This document shows positions 36,215 to 46,457 of a stretch of 64,000 nucleotides of DNA, piece after piece. Where the stretch lies: assembly GCF_000970025.1 (NCBI RefSeq), contig NZ_CP009528.1, positions 979,168 through 1,043,167 of the forward strand, in the 5' to 3' direction. Position 1 is the first letter of the stretch, and the number at the start of each line of letters is the position of its first letter. The stretch comes from Methanosarcina barkeri MS. GTDB lineage: Archaea; Halobacteriota; Methanosarcinia; Methanosarcinales; Methanosarcinaceae. The position numbers and the translations under genes were made by a program. The notes beneath the pieces were generated by a model. It was not told the DNA's origin and made no database searches. It worked only from the letters and a program-made list of their open reading frames with translations.

Positions 36215-38011
36215 TTAAGGTTTGATAATATAAATGTCTGTGAATTTATCGGAGTAAAATTTAACAACTCCAGCGTCATTATCTAAGTGCACAAAGTCAC
36301 TATAATTAAAACTCCATCTGTCTTCAAATTTTGGCAATATTTCTTGATCCTGGTTTCTACCAATATAATTAATCATTAGGTATGATTTGTTATAAGAGTC
36401 ACTTAACGAAGAATTGTTATCGTATCCAAAATGCTTGATAACTAGATCGTCATGAAGAATATCTTTTTTCTTAGTGCCTGATACTCCATAAATTGCATTA
36501 TGAACCCTATGGTTTACTGTTCCACGTTCCAATACAGGATAATCATTTTTTACCTCATAAAATGTTTTCATTGCAGAAAACTCGCTCTCTGGGGTCTGTT
36601 GATCTGTTTTTAAAATTGCAGGTGACAAAAATAAACTATATGTGGATAAACTCGTGATAAGTATCAAAAATAAAGATATTACTACCAATACTTTCAAGTT
36701 ACTTTTATTTTTATTCGAAGGTCTTCTCAGAAACATACTTATTGAAAAAGATATCAAGATAATAGAGAAAAATATTGAATAACTATAAACTCTTATGAAA
36801 CCAAATTGATCATTAAAGAAAAATAATAACACTGAGACACATATCAGTAATATCCACCCTAATATTGAAAGTTTATGATAATAATTCATTTTCATATTAT
36901 ATTTTTTCCAAAAAGTAAGTATGTATATTATGCAGATGACAGAAAGCATGGATAATAAGACGTAGGAACCGTATATACTTAGTACTAGTCCGACAATTTT
37001 CAGAATAGATATATCGACAGAACTAACAGAAGTTTGATATCTCCCAAATTCAGAGCCGCCTCCGTCACTGGATATTAATGTAAACACTATATTTTCTATA
37101 CTGTATGCAAGAATATGTAAATATGAAGACCATACAAGAAAGGAACATATCATAATTGATAATAAATTAGTTGATTTTTTTATTTTAACTTCAGAATTTT
37201 TGGTACTATTAAAATACATAGTAATATCAGATAATAGAATCGTTACTGTAAGCAAAATTGTGACTAAAGGATGAGAAAATATTATAAAAAAACTAAGTAG
37301 AATTAACAGAATCGAATATGATGCAGCGTTCTTTGGTAATCTCGATTTAAAAAAGATATAAAGAAATAAAGGGACAAAAAGAATTGCTTGCCCATTAGGG
37401 CTAAGCATAACATTTTTACTGCCAAGTAATAGTATCGAAGAAAATGCTAACATTATATATAGATCACGTTTATTTTTAAATATATATTTCCCAAGAATAT
37501 ACCATGAAAATATATATAATAATGAATAAAATATAGGTAAAAACATAGTAATATCGTTATAACTTAAACCAGAGAAGGATTTTAGTGTAAAACCTATTAT
37601 GTGAAGCATGGGATAAGGGTTAGAAATAATATTATGTTTATTCTCAATATCAACCATATAACCAATATGAGTTAAAACATCTTCCCTGCCATGTATGAAA
37701 TATCCTCTGATAATCGGCATACACAATAAAATTAGATTTGAAATAATTATCATTAAAAAACCAATTAGCCAACTATTATTCTCATACTTGGAAACTGCGT
37801 TATATATTAATATCATCTGACCTATGAAAATAGCTATAACAATAAGGATCCAAAAATATTCCGGATACATTTTGTATATTGAAAAACCATATGCACTAGG
37901 GGTATGATTGTTAATTATAATAGCTAAGGCTGATAATATTATTATAAACCCAAATATTGATGCTAATTTTATGTATCTAGGGGTATTAATGTACTTATCT
38001 TTGGAGCGCAC
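36215..38011 (-). CDS. Polytopic membrane protein, GT-C-like or polymerase
   Basis: 598 aa with about a dozen membrane helices and a soluble C-terminal tail. The first large loop has RGYFIHGREDVLTHIGYM, an acidic Arg-Glu-Asp motif that suits a GT-C-type active site; PNGQAILFVPLFLYIFF follows. It may transfer sugars from lipid carriers or polymerise repeat units; the family is not certain. Start GTG at 38011, with AAGGA about 7 nt upstream. Followed downstream by a GT4-like gene. Confidence 0.65.
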   Translation of the reverse strand: MRSKDKYINTPRYIKLASIFGFIIILSALAIIINNHTPSAYGFSIYKMYPEYFWILIVIAIFIGQMILIYNAVSKYENNSWLIGFLMIIISNLILLCMPIIRGYFIHGREDVLTHIGYMVDIENKHNIISNPYPMLHIIGFTLKSFSGLSYNDITMFLPIFYSLLYIFSWYILGKYIFKNKRDLYIMLAFSSILLLGSKNVMLSPNGQAILFVPLFLYIFFKSRLPKNAASYSILLILLSFFIIFSHPLVTILLTVTILLSDITMYFNSTKNSEVKIKKSTNLLSIMICSFLVWSSYLHILAYSIENIVFTLISSDGGGSEFGRYQTSVSSVDISILKIVGLVLSIYGSYVLLSMLSVICIIYILTFWKKYNMKMNYYHKLSILGWILLICVSVLLFFFNDQFGFIRVYSYSIFFSIILISFSISMFLRRPSNKNKSNLKVLVVISLFLILITSLSTYSLFLSPAILKTDQQTPESEFSAMKTFYEVKNDYPVLERGTVNHRVHNAIYGVSGTKKKDILHDDLVIKHFGYDNNSSLSDSYNKSYLMINYIGRNQDQEILPKFEDRWSFNYSDFVHLDNDAGVVKFYSDKFTDIYIIKP

Positions 38012-38143
38012 TTTTATCCTTCCACTAAACTATTCAATATATCCTTTTGAAACCATTTAAATAGTTATTGATAAAAATTTTTAAAGATATATTAAGTATA
38101 TATTTATAAATTTTTTTAAAATTTCTGTGAGATCACCCTAAAT

Positions 38144-38318
38144 TAAAGCTAATGTAAAAGCTATGTTAAAGCTAATGTAAGCTATGTTAAAGCTAATGTA
38201 AAAGCTATGTTAAAGCTAATGTAAAAGCTATGTTAAAGCTAATGTAAAAGCTAATTGTAAAAGCTATGTTAAAGCTAATGTAAAAGCTATGTTAAAGCTA
38301 TGTTAAAGCTAATGTAAC
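38144..38318. repeat. Minisatellite of 11-12-bp units
   Basis: TTAAAGCTAATG-TAAAAGCTATG alternates about 15 times with small length variants, in the gap between two minus-strand glycan genes. No ORF. Confidence 0.9.
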
Positions 38319-38364
38319 AATCCATTCAAGTCATAAAGTTTTTATAAATAACGGATTTGTAAAT

Positions 38365-39501
38365 TTATTGAATATTGCTAAGTATTTCTGAATATCTTTC
38401 CACTGTTTTTTTGTAAGTAAAGTTATCTTTTACAAAAATAATAGAGTTCTCTATAATATTTTCAAGATTTGGGTGTTCCATAGCGCGGAAAATGTTTTTT
38501 GCAATGCATTCCGGAGAATTATTTTCCATAATAAAGCCAGTTTTTTCATCATTTATGATATCAGGAATTGCTCCCACTCCTGTAGCAAGTACAGGTGTAC
38601 CGCAAGCCATTCCTTCTAACATAATATTAGGAAGACCTTCCGTATAAGAAGGAATGACTAGCAATTTTAATGAATTTAAATATTTGGGAAGATCCTCATG
38701 AGAACTCCATCCAACAAGTTTTACATTGTTTTCAAGTCCATTTTGAGAAAGATACTTATTAACGTTACTTTTTAAATCTCCATCACCTATTATCAAAATA
38801 TTCAGATATGGCTTTTGTTTTAAAATAAGAGGAATTGACTCTATAAAATTTATAATACCCTTCTCTTCAGATAAACGACCTACGTACCCGATGAAATCAT
38901 TCCTTTGACTAAACTCAACATTTAATTTAAAATTAGAAAAATTCAAAAAATGCCGGGGAGCTATCAATATTTTATGGGAATATTTTTCAAAGTTCCATTC
39001 ATTTATGAGACGTGGAGAATATAATATTATCTTGTCTACCAGATTAAAGTTTATAGTACATAATTTTGTAACTATTTTCGATAGAATATCTTTCTCGTAT
39101 TTTATTGAATATCCAGAAAGCATAGTAATTGTTTTCTTTTTAAATAACTTTGCGGGTATCAGCGATAAAACTAACATTTCCCCCCCCAGGAAAAAAATAC
39201 ATATGTCAACCTTATTAATTATCTTTAATAGTAAACAAGCGATTTTAAATTGAGTACAAATATAGTTTTTAATCCTGTTAACTGAACTGTTACCTGTTGA
39301 ATGGAATATACCATACAAATGAATATTTTTATTATCAGTAAAATGATAATAACCAGCATTTCCAGTGATTAGATATACCTCGTCAGAAGAAGATGTTAAA
39401 ATATCAATAAGATTTGATAATGGAGTGAGCCCTGCTTTCAGGGGTGGGAAAGTGATTACACAAACTCTGTTTTTTTGAATTGTATCTTTTTTAAGTGACA
39501 T
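38365..39501 (-). CDS. GT4-family glycosyltransferase
   Basis: 378 aa. GT-B fold, with the N-domain TFPPLKAGLTPLSNLIDIL and the C-domain DFIGYVGRLSEEKGIINFIE, ILIIGDGDLKSNVNKYL and the donor motif PSYTEGLPNIMLEGMACGTP (E-x7-E). A cytoplasmic enzyme of surface-glycan assembly. It lies after the minisatellite in the minus-strand block; sugar specificity unknown. Confidence 0.9.
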   Translation of the reverse strand: MSLKKDTIQKNRVCVITFPPLKAGLTPLSNLIDILTSSSDEVYLITGNAGYYHFTDNKNIHLYGIFHSTGNSSVNRIKNYICTQFKIACLLLKIINKVDICIFFLGGEMLVLSLIPAKLFKKKTITMLSGYSIKYEKDILSKIVTKLCTINFNLVDKIILYSPRLINEWNFEKYSHKILIAPRHFLNFSNFKLNVEFSQRNDFIGYVGRLSEEKGIINFIESIPLILKQKPYLNILIIGDGDLKSNVNKYLSQNGLENNVKLVGWSSHEDLPKYLNSLKLLVIPSYTEGLPNIMLEGMACGTPVLATGVGAIPDIINDEKTGFIMENNSPECIAKNIFRAMEHPNLENIIENSIIFVKDNFTYKKTVERYSEILSNIQ

Positions 39502-39680
39502 ATATATTCCTTTGCTTGTTTAATATCAAAGAAGGACGAGATCTCGTTCTTTTCTGCTTTGGGTGTAACTTATGCATTCAATCCCAAAAGAAGGAAATGC
39601 TGTGCGATTAAATAAGAAATTGGAAATTTCACTATCCTGAGAACAGAGAAAATTGTAATAGATTGTCGCAGATTCATATT

Positions 39681-40859
39681 TTATGTTTTGTAAATACAAT
39701 TCTCATAAAGGGCCTCGATTTTTTTACAAATTAATGGCCAGGTTAAATTATTTGTAATATATTTTTGTCCATTCTCAACAAATTTATTTCCAAGATCAGG
39801 ATTTTCAAGAATTAACTTCATTTTGTTTTTCAAATCAGTTACGTCTCCATATTTTACTAAGCACCCGCAAGAAGCTTTTTTTATAAGTTCACCACACCCA
39901 CAATCATCAGTAACTATTACAGGACTTCCGCACATTATAGCCTCGAATGGCACGAGCCCGAATATTTCAAGAATCGAAGGGTATACCAGGACATCACAAT
40001 CTACATAAGCTGCTAATTTATCAAATGTATCAATATAACCAGTAATTATCACATTATTCTTCAAATTAAATTTATCAATTAGTAACTCTGTTTTGTCCTG
40101 ATAGCCATCGTCTGAACCTGCTAAAACCAGTACAACATCATTTTTTTCTTTTATCAAATCTGCATATGCTTTAATCAGAAAATCTATTCCCTTCCTTTCA
40201 TGAAGCCTACCTAAAAATAAAACAATTTTATTTTCATTGATATTGTATTTTTTTCTAAATGTTCCTTTCGCAGGTAATTTACAAAAAGAATTGGTATCCA
40301 TGCCATTAGGGATAGTATATATTTTTTCTGAAGGTATTTTCATTTGTAAATATTGATCAACTTCTGTATCGGATACTGAAATCAGCTTAGATGCATCCTT
40401 TAATATTTCATTTCCCCATATAGCATCAAATATATTTTTTTGCTTCTGTTTCCCAATCGTGTTTGGAAGTGTTCCATGAGCTTGTAGTACATATGGAATA
40501 TTGTACTTTTTTGAATAATAGTGAACGATTACTGCAAGCAATGTCCGATGCTCATGGATATGGATCACATCAAAATCCTGAATTTTTCTTCTAGCTATAA
40601 AAGGTAAATAATAAGGGATGACAATATTGCGTTTTGTTAAATAATTAGACAGATTTCGAAAATAATAGGTATTTATCCCATCGACATCAACAGGCTTGTT
40701 CTTAATTATTTTTAACCTCGATTTAAATCCATCTGTAGTAAAAACTGTTACTTCGTGACCTTCTTTTACTAAATTTTTTGAAATTTCATAGGCGACTCTT
40801 GCAATTCCACCTGCTTCCCAAGAGGGTTTGAAAAAATTAGTTACATGTAATATTTTCAT
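39681..40859 (-). CDS. GT4-family glycosyltransferase
   Basis: 392 aa. Starts MKILHVTNFFKPSWEAGGIA, the classic GT4 N-terminus, and carries VLFLGRLHERKGIDFLIKAY and the donor motif YPSILEIFGLVPFEAIMCGS. The ATG at 40859 is chosen because GGAGAG lies just before it and homologues begin there; an upstream ATG (40901) adds 14 unrelated residues. Its first 23 nt overlap the end of the acetyltransferase gene. Confidence 0.9.
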   Translation of the reverse strand: MKILHVTNFFKPSWEAGGIARVAYEISKNLVKEGHEVTVFTTDGFKSRLKIIKNKPVDVDGINTYYFRNLSNYLTKRNIVIPYYLPFIARRKIQDFDVIHIHEHRTLLAVIVHYYSKKYNIPYVLQAHGTLPNTIGKQKQKNIFDAIWGNEILKDASKLISVSDTEVDQYLQMKIPSEKIYTIPNGMDTNSFCKLPAKGTFRKKYNINENKIVLFLGRLHERKGIDFLIKAYADLIKEKNDVVLVLAGSDDGYQDKTELLIDKFNLKNNVIITGYIDTFDKLAAYVDCDVLVYPSILEIFGLVPFEAIMCGSPVIVTDDCGCGELIKKASCGCLVKYGDVTDLKNKMKLILENPDLGNKFVENGQKYITNNLTWPLICKKIEALYENCIYKT

Positions 40860-41511
40860 TTGAACTCTCCATAGTTCTAATTTTGTTAGCAGGGACTCCA
40901 CATATTACTGAATTTGCCACCGCGTTTTTTGTTACTACAGCTCCTGCTCCAACAATCGCTTTTCTACCAATTTCAATTCCAGGCAAAATGATAGCATTGT
41001 TGCCAATAAAAGCATTTGATCTTATCTTTATAGGGGACGCTTTCATTTCAAGACCATAGGCCTGCCTGTAAGAGCCGTCATGAGTTGAAATCATAGCACA
41101 TCCACCAATAGTTACATCGTCTTCAATAAGTATTGGGGAATAGGAACATTCTATAAATGTTCGGTTGCTGATATTGCATCTGGACCCAATTTTGAGGGAC
41201 TCCCCTACCATTAAACACTGATACCCAAGATGTGAATTTTCTCCAACTGTAAACTTATTTACATTTATTAACGCACCTGGAGCCACAAAAACATTGTCTT
41301 CAATATGAACACTATTGTAATCGTTGGAAAGAACAAGAGATCCAGGACCAAAATACACATTTTTGCCAATATGTGCACCCAGCAATTTCAACACTGCTTT
41401 TTTGAATCCAGATGAGGGGATGTACATTGAGAGACCTAGCAAGATTTTCCTAGCAAAGCTAATATTTTTTAACTTTTGACGATCATCTCTTTTGTTTTGT
41501 CTCTCAGTCAT
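40837..41511 (-). CDS. LbH (hexapeptide) O-acetyltransferase, WcaF-like
   Basis: 224 aa from the ATG at 41511 (MTERQNKRDD); 41547 is an alternative. A left-handed beta-helix runs over about residues 45-210 with repeats such as NVFVAPGALINVNKF and VTIGGCAMISTHDGSY (the His of the acetyl-transfer site). CGVPANKIRTM ends the fold. It probably acetylates a sugar of the glycan built by the flanking glycosyltransferases, whose genes it abuts or overlaps. Confidence 0.85.
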   Translation of the reverse strand: MTERQNKRDDRQKLKNISFARKILLGLSMYIPSSGFKKAVLKLLGAHIGKNVYFGPGSLVLSNDYNSVHIEDNVFVAPGALINVNKFTVGENSHLGYQCLMVGESLKIGSRCNISNRTFIECSYSPILIEDDVTIGGCAMISTHDGSYRQAYGLEMKASPIKIRSNAFIGNNAIILPGIEIGRKAIVGAGAVVTKNAVANSVICGVPANKIRTMESSNENITCN

Positions 41512-41521
41512 ATAAATCACA

Positions 41522-42688
41522 TCAGTTACACGATTTGCACACTTCAATAATCTTTTTAGCCCTATGCCTGTATGTGTGTTCCTTCAGAATCCTCTGCCTT
41601 GCCCTTTCACCTATTTTCAGCCTTTCTTCATCAGAGGACAATAACCATTCATAGGTTTCTACAGCTTCATCTTCATTATTGACAACAATAATCTCTTTTC
41701 CAACTTCAAACCACTCTTCTATCCCTTTGTAAGGCTGGGAAACTATGCAGGCTCCGTAAGCTGCAAGTTCAAACGGCCTGGCTGTAGCAGAGGCATATAT
41801 ATTTGTATGAGACCATCTGGTGATATTCAGGTTGATCTTACTTTTGCAGCAGAATTCGCGGAATGCGCTGTAGGGAACTGGACCAATAAGCTTTGCATTC
41901 CCCATGTCAATTCCGAAGTTACCACCCCCTACTGAGAAATTTACATCAGGCAGCCTTTTACTAGGATTTGTAATCATATTTGTCATCCATTCTTCCCTTA
42001 ATTCACTTCCGTGACCATAGAATGAGACATCAATAGTCTGTTCAACATTTACAGGGGCAAAAAGATCTGCGTCTGCTGCATAATACAATGGAGTAACGTT
42101 TTTTGCACCGGCTTCCTTGAGGTCTTCTATAACTCCTTTTGAATTGACAAAAAAAGCATCATACTCTGAAAGGTCCGAATTCACATAGTAGTCAAACTTA
42201 AATCCACGTGACATCGCATACTTGGGAAGGATTGTAGGCATATCCCCATCATAATAAAGGCATGGAATCCCGAATTCTGTTTTTAACTCAGAAGGAATTC
42301 CTGTGATATGGTTAAGTGGAATATTCATAAAAAGAATAAAATCAAGATCTTTTTCTTTAGTTATAATGTCCGTGAGTTGTTTTTTGATCTTAGGCTTGAT
42401 ATCAAGATTGATTAAGTTTTTAGTTATGGTAGAAAGAAACTTATTGGGTTTTGAAGGATCAGCAACTTTCTTCTGGGATTTCAGGAAGTTATTATAAAGA
42501 ATACTCTCAAGTTTACATGAATTCTCATATGTTCTCCACCAGAGACTTTCCACTGCTCCTCCGAGGTAAGGGACTACTATAACTTCGTTTCCTGTCTCAT
42601 GGAGAGCCTTCAGTAACTGCCACCATGAGGGTGTACACCCAAGTTTGTATTTTAAGTCGATAGTAGAAACAAACGCCAATAGTTTCAT
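41522..42688 (-). CDS. CgeB-like glycosyltransferase
   Basis: 388 aa. The C-terminal half (about 270-385) matches the glycosyltransferase domain of CgeB/DUF3880-type proteins: RPFELAAYGACIVSQPYKGI, then EEWFEVGKEIIVVNNEDEA and the helical end REHTYRHRAKKI-like segment. The N-terminal half shows YYDGDMPTILPKYAMSRGF. It lies 10 nt upstream of the acetyltransferase gene in one operon. Donor and acceptor unknown. Confidence 0.8.
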   Translation of the reverse strand: MKLLAFVSTIDLKYKLGCTPSWWQLLKALHETGNEVIVVPYLGGAVESLWWRTYENSCKLESILYNNFLKSQKKVADPSKPNKFLSTITKNLINLDIKPKIKKQLTDIITKEKDLDFILFMNIPLNHITGIPSELKTEFGIPCLYYDGDMPTILPKYAMSRGFKFDYYVNSDLSEYDAFFVNSKGVIEDLKEAGAKNVTPLYYAADADLFAPVNVEQTIDVSFYGHGSELREEWMTNMITNPSKRLPDVNFSVGGGNFGIDMGNAKLIGPVPYSAFREFCCKSKINLNITRWSHTNIYASATARPFELAAYGACIVSQPYKGIEEWFEVGKEIIVVNNEDEAVETYEWLLSSDEERLKIGERARQRILKEHTYRHRAKKIIEVCKSCN

Positions 42689-42762
42689 TGAATTACCTAC
42701 TATAAAGACAATAATAAATAAAGAGTTAGTCTAAATGTTTTTAAGAAACAATTCCTCACAGT

Positions 42763-43731
42763 TTAAAATGCCTTCGCATCCTCCAAAATGGCAGATATCG
42801 AATGCAGCAGGATGCCTGTCAAAGCCATGAAACTCCCTATGATAATAAACAGAATCATGAGCATGGTAGGCCCGAAATACAAACTTTTTCCCATCGTGAA
42901 ATCCTGTATGAAAAAAGTGCCCATAACAAGACCGCTTATTCCAAGAACCAGTCCCGGGATTGTAAGGTAGTAAAGAGGTTTGTTAAACTCTATATCTTTT
43001 AAAATCATAAAAAGAACTCCAAAGCCGTGTTTTATCGGGTTTACGGTTGAACAGTCAACGTCGTATCGGACTCCAATTTCAACTTCGGCTATACGAAGGC
43101 CAGATTTTCCTGCGTCTGCAAGCATTTCGCTTTCTATAGCCATTCCCTTAGCTTTGAATCGGAAAACATCTTTCGTTGACGCTGAAAAAGCGCGAAAGCC
43201 GCTCTGGGAATCAGTAATCTGAATCCCAGAGTTTAGCTTGGTGACTCCGTCAAGAATAGTCTGGCCGATACGGCGATAGGAGGGAGTATTCTGATCCAGA
43301 CCATTTAAGTACCTGTTGCCGTTTACCATGTCGGCTTCACCTTTTATGATAGGCTCGACAAGCTTCGGTATCTCGGCAGGGTTATGCTGACCATCGGAGT
43401 CCATGGTAACTATTATATCCGCACCCAGGTCATCTGCGGCTTCAAATCCGGTCTTGAGGGCTGCACCTTTCCCTTTATTTACCTCATGAATAATTACCTC
43501 AGCTCCTGCTTTTCTTGCGATCTCGGCCGTTCGGTCTGAGCTGCCATCGTCGACCACAATAACGTTGTCGGCATAGTGTCTGGTAAGCAGAACTATACTG
43601 CCGATGGAAATTTCTTCATTAAAGGCAGGAAGGATCACTGTGACATTCTGCGGGGCTGTGCTTTTTACACACTCACTTTGTTTTTGGATTGTGTGCTGTG
43701 CACTCTTATCCACTATTTTTCCTGAGCTCAA
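42763..43731 (-). CDS. GT2 dolichyl-phosphate-mannose/glucose synthase-like protein
   Basis: 322 aa. The GT-A domain has VTVILPAFNEEISIGSIVLL, VVDDGSSDRTAEIARKAGA, and the DxD in VTMDSDGQHNPAEIPKLVEP. Two hydrophobic C-terminal helices (about 252-318) anchor it. It should make a polyprenyl-phosphate sugar donor for GT-C enzymes such as the polytopic proteins nearby. First gene of the minus-strand block. Confidence 0.9.
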   Translation of the reverse strand: MSSGKIVDKSAQHTIQKQSECVKSTAPQNVTVILPAFNEEISIGSIVLLTRHYADNVIVVDDGSSDRTAEIARKAGAEVIIHEVNKGKGAALKTGFEAADDLGADIIVTMDSDGQHNPAEIPKLVEPIIKGEADMVNGNRYLNGLDQNTPSYRRIGQTILDGVTKLNSGIQITDSQSGFRAFSASTKDVFRFKAKGMAIESEMLADAGKSGLRIAEVEIGVRYDVDCSTVNPIKHGFGVLFMILKDIEFNKPLYYLTIPGLVLGISGLVMGTFFIQDFTMGKSLYFGPTMLMILFIIIGSFMALTGILLHSISAILEDAKAF

Positions 43732-44413
43732 TTTGGATGACCCCTGATATTGTACAGTTTTAAGTGAATTTGCGTATGAGCCTGAAAGGCCGTTTAATTC
43801 CGATAATATTATAACCGTGTAATATATACTATAATATTAGCTTTTTGGAGACTAATATGAAAAACTATCATATAAATTTACTGCACTAATTCTGAAGAAT
43901 GTCAATAATTATGGGAAATAATGTTATTGGTTACCCTTTTTGTGTAATTGAATATAAGGTTAAGTGATTTTAATAAAAGTCTGAAAATATAGCTTCATAA
44001 ATCTAAATTACTATTATAAGATTTCTCGTAAAGTATAAATTGAGATTCCAAAAAAGTTATTCTGCAAACCTTACGGCATCTTCTCATGTATTTTATGAAT
44101 GTATTCTGCGTTTGAATGAGTATTTTCCAAAATATCTACAATCCAAATCCACTTGCGGCAATCTCTAACTAAAAAACGAAAAATCGGAGGAAAAAACAGT
44201 GATTGGTCAGGCATCTTCGGTCGGGATTACAGCCTTTTTGCTGCATATTTATCAGGCCTGCTATCAAATGCAATAAAACTTCTTTCAAATCGATAAAAGT
44301 CTCGGCTAGAGTAAGCCAGATTGTCAAAAAGGTAGGCCCGAGATTAAAGCTTCTGTCAGAATGTCAGTACAATTAAACTACTGTTAGCCCGGTTGGTAAT
44401 TGACCAATTTGTT

Positions 44414-45550
44414 AGGAGTTACGCAGTTGGCTCCTAGCATATTGTTTTTTCCAAACTTTCAAATATTTGAATTAATTTAACGTGTATTGGGGATTCCTTA
44501 AGTATTCTGTCACTGCCACTCTTCTAATTTTCATAGCACTTTCAAACCAGGATATTCCACTTTTGATTCTTTGTAATTCCAGTCTAAGAAAAGCTCTTAA
44601 TGAGAACATTATATGTGCTCTTTGTGATTCTTCCTTTCTTGCCTGACATTTTTCGACACCACAGAACTGTTTTATTCCCCTATGATATTCCTCAATTTTC
44701 CATGACTTCTTTGCCAAATCTTCACGTTTTGCTTCATCCATCTCTTGCACATCTGTAACCCAGTGTTGCGTGTCTCCATTTTTTGAAACTATCCTAAACA
44801 CCTTTACAAATCCATATGCTTTGAGGTGAACCACACGTCCTTTTGGAGGAATATCTACTGTTTCAAGTGGCACATTTCCCTTGTTGTCAGGATTTACCAA
44901 ACGATTATTTTTCAATCTTGTAAGGAAATGCCACTCTTTCTGTCTAATGGCTTTAAGGTTTTTCACACTTGCATACCATGTATCAAATAAAACGAATTTG
45001 GGATTAAAACCACGTTCTTCGGCCTTGTCAAGCATATCACGGAAATGGTCATTCTTTGTTTTGTCGTCTACATCGATGTTATAAATTCGAAAATCGATAG
45101 GTATAACGGTTGTACCGTCAGTCCAAACTAAGGTAACCAGGCCTATTCCCTTTACAGTACGATGATGTTTTCCACTCCACATACGACGAACAAAAGCAAT
45201 TTCTTCTGCGTATGGTTTATCTAATGTTGAATCATCAACAATTAGGTATCCTCCCTTAAGCTTGACATAACTTTTTACTTCCTCCCATAGTGCTTCCGTG
45301 TCTGGAGGTTGCCTTTGAAGGCAACGAGTAAAAGCATCATGAGAAGGAGCATTAGCTATGTCTGGATAACATCTAGCAGCTTCAGTACAGCTAAAAACGT
45401 TAGAAGCCGCAATGAGAAAATTAATGTAGTCAATGTCGGTACACTTAGGTGGATTTATGTCCATAACTCCGTACGTTTTTAGAGAAACACTAAGCCATAA
45501 GTATATTTATAAAGATATCAAGTTTTCGGCATTTTAACTGCGTAAGTCCT
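44414..45550 (-). mobile_element. 1137-bp DDE insertion sequence (IS4/IS701-like)
   Basis: Terminal inverted repeats AGGAGTTACGCAGTT (44414-44428) and AACTGCGTAAGTCCT (45536-45550) match at 14 of 15 positions. A 7-bp target duplication ATTTGTT flanks it (44407-44413 and 45551-45557). The paralogous empty site, with a single ATTTGTT, is at 49324-49330. One transposase gene fills it. It looks complete and recent. Confidence 0.92.
44472..45464 (-). CDS. DDE transposase of the IS at 44414-45550
   Basis: 330 aa. Catalytic Asp candidates are in GGYLIVDDSTLDKPYAEE and KFVLFDTWYASVKNLK; the Glu is in KKSWKIEEYHRGIKQFCGVE. This arrangement fits the IS4/IS701 superfamily. The reading frame is intact and the element has clean ends, so it may still be active. 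The ATG lies about 70 nt inside the right inverted repeat. Confidence 0.88.
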   Translation of the reverse strand: MDINPPKCTDIDYINFLIAASNVFSCTEAARCYPDIANAPSHDAFTRCLQRQPPDTEALWEEVKSYVKLKGGYLIVDDSTLDKPYAEEIAFVRRMWSGKHHRTVKGIGLVTLVWTDGTTVIPIDFRIYNIDVDDKTKNDHFRDMLDKAEERGFNPKFVLFDTWYASVKNLKAIRQKEWHFLTRLKNNRLVNPDNKGNVPLETVDIPPKGRVVHLKAYGFVKVFRIVSKNGDTQHWVTDVQEMDEAKREDLAKKSWKIEEYHRGIKQFCGVEKCQARKEESQRAHIMFSLRAFLRLELQRIKSGISWFESAMKIRRVAVTEYLRNPQYTLN

Positions 45551-46324
45551 ATTTGTTTCTTAATTCTTTTTTGATTTTCCCCGGTTGTTTCTAACAAGTT
45601 TAACTACATTTATTGAGAAAGCTTCAACGGATTTGTCTCTCTAAAGCGAGAATTCAAACTGAATCGACATACATAATGTTAAAAATAATTAAATTTACTA
45701 CTTAAATCTTTTAATTTACTACAAAAATTTACAAAAAAGATTAAAATTCTGCACTTATACGATTTAATAGGCAGTGTGCCAATTTTTCTGTAAAATCACA
45801 AATCTCAATAAGTTATTGGGTAGAAAATTACATATCGGCAGATCAATTTTTTCCATACTATGCAAAAATTTGACCTCAAATTTACAGCAAATTTAAGACA
45901 TTGCCATTTAGTCAAATTGATGAACTTATATATCTTAAAAAGAATTATTGTACAGTTTGGTGTGAACGAAAACCAATCCTGGTTGCTCTATCTAAAGAAA
46001 CCAAACAATGCTGTCTGAACTACTATTGTCAAGATATATACAGACAGCAATTTAGAAATTCATATCATAAATAATAAGTATCAAATCTCCTGAAAGTTCT
46101 TCTATTTTCTAATAAGTAGTCTTATAATTTGCATTTAAAATCCAACTTTTCAGCAAAATTTCAGAAACGTTTTTGTTTTTAATGGAATTTATCTAAACAA
46201 TTATATTGAGTGGTTATTTATACAACTATAAATAATAATTAAGAACAGGTAGTCAGAAAAATCTAGAAGCAGATGTAATACATGCAAACCAATGTATTTA
46301 AATAATTAATAAATGTAATTTATT

Positions 46325-46412
46325 TAAAATTAAGAGGTAAAATTGATTTTCCGATGCAGATAAGATGAAATTATAATGAGTGAAATTATTCCCGGCACGA
46401 GATTAGATATTT
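46325..46412 (+). pseudogene. Remnant of a wecB leader and 5' end (second remnant)
   Basis: AAAATTAAGAGGTAAAAT, GATTTTCCGATGCAGATAAG and GAAATTATTCCCGGCACGAG align with the start region of wecB at 49983-50060. The reading frame is lost. It lies about 45 nt before gmd, the same relation as the remnant before the dehydrogenase at 27.3 kb. Confidence 0.7.
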
Positions 46413-46457
46413 AATAAATTAATCCTTATGATTTTTAACAAAGTTGAGGAAAATAGC

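Larger units (their letters stand above)
43865..45775. repeat. Long duplicated intergenic region, copy A (split by an IS)
   Basis: Alignable by eye with copy B at 48805-49555. Shared blocks include AATATAGCTTCATAAAT, TGCAAACCTTACGGCATCTT, GATTTGTCTCTCTAAA and TTTACTACT(T/G)AAATCTT. Copy A is interrupted at 44414-45550 by an IS; removal restores collinearity with copy B. On the minus strand both copies keep a short alignable frame (WIVDILE..EKMP, then a stop), perhaps a very old gene relic. Confidence 0.8.
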
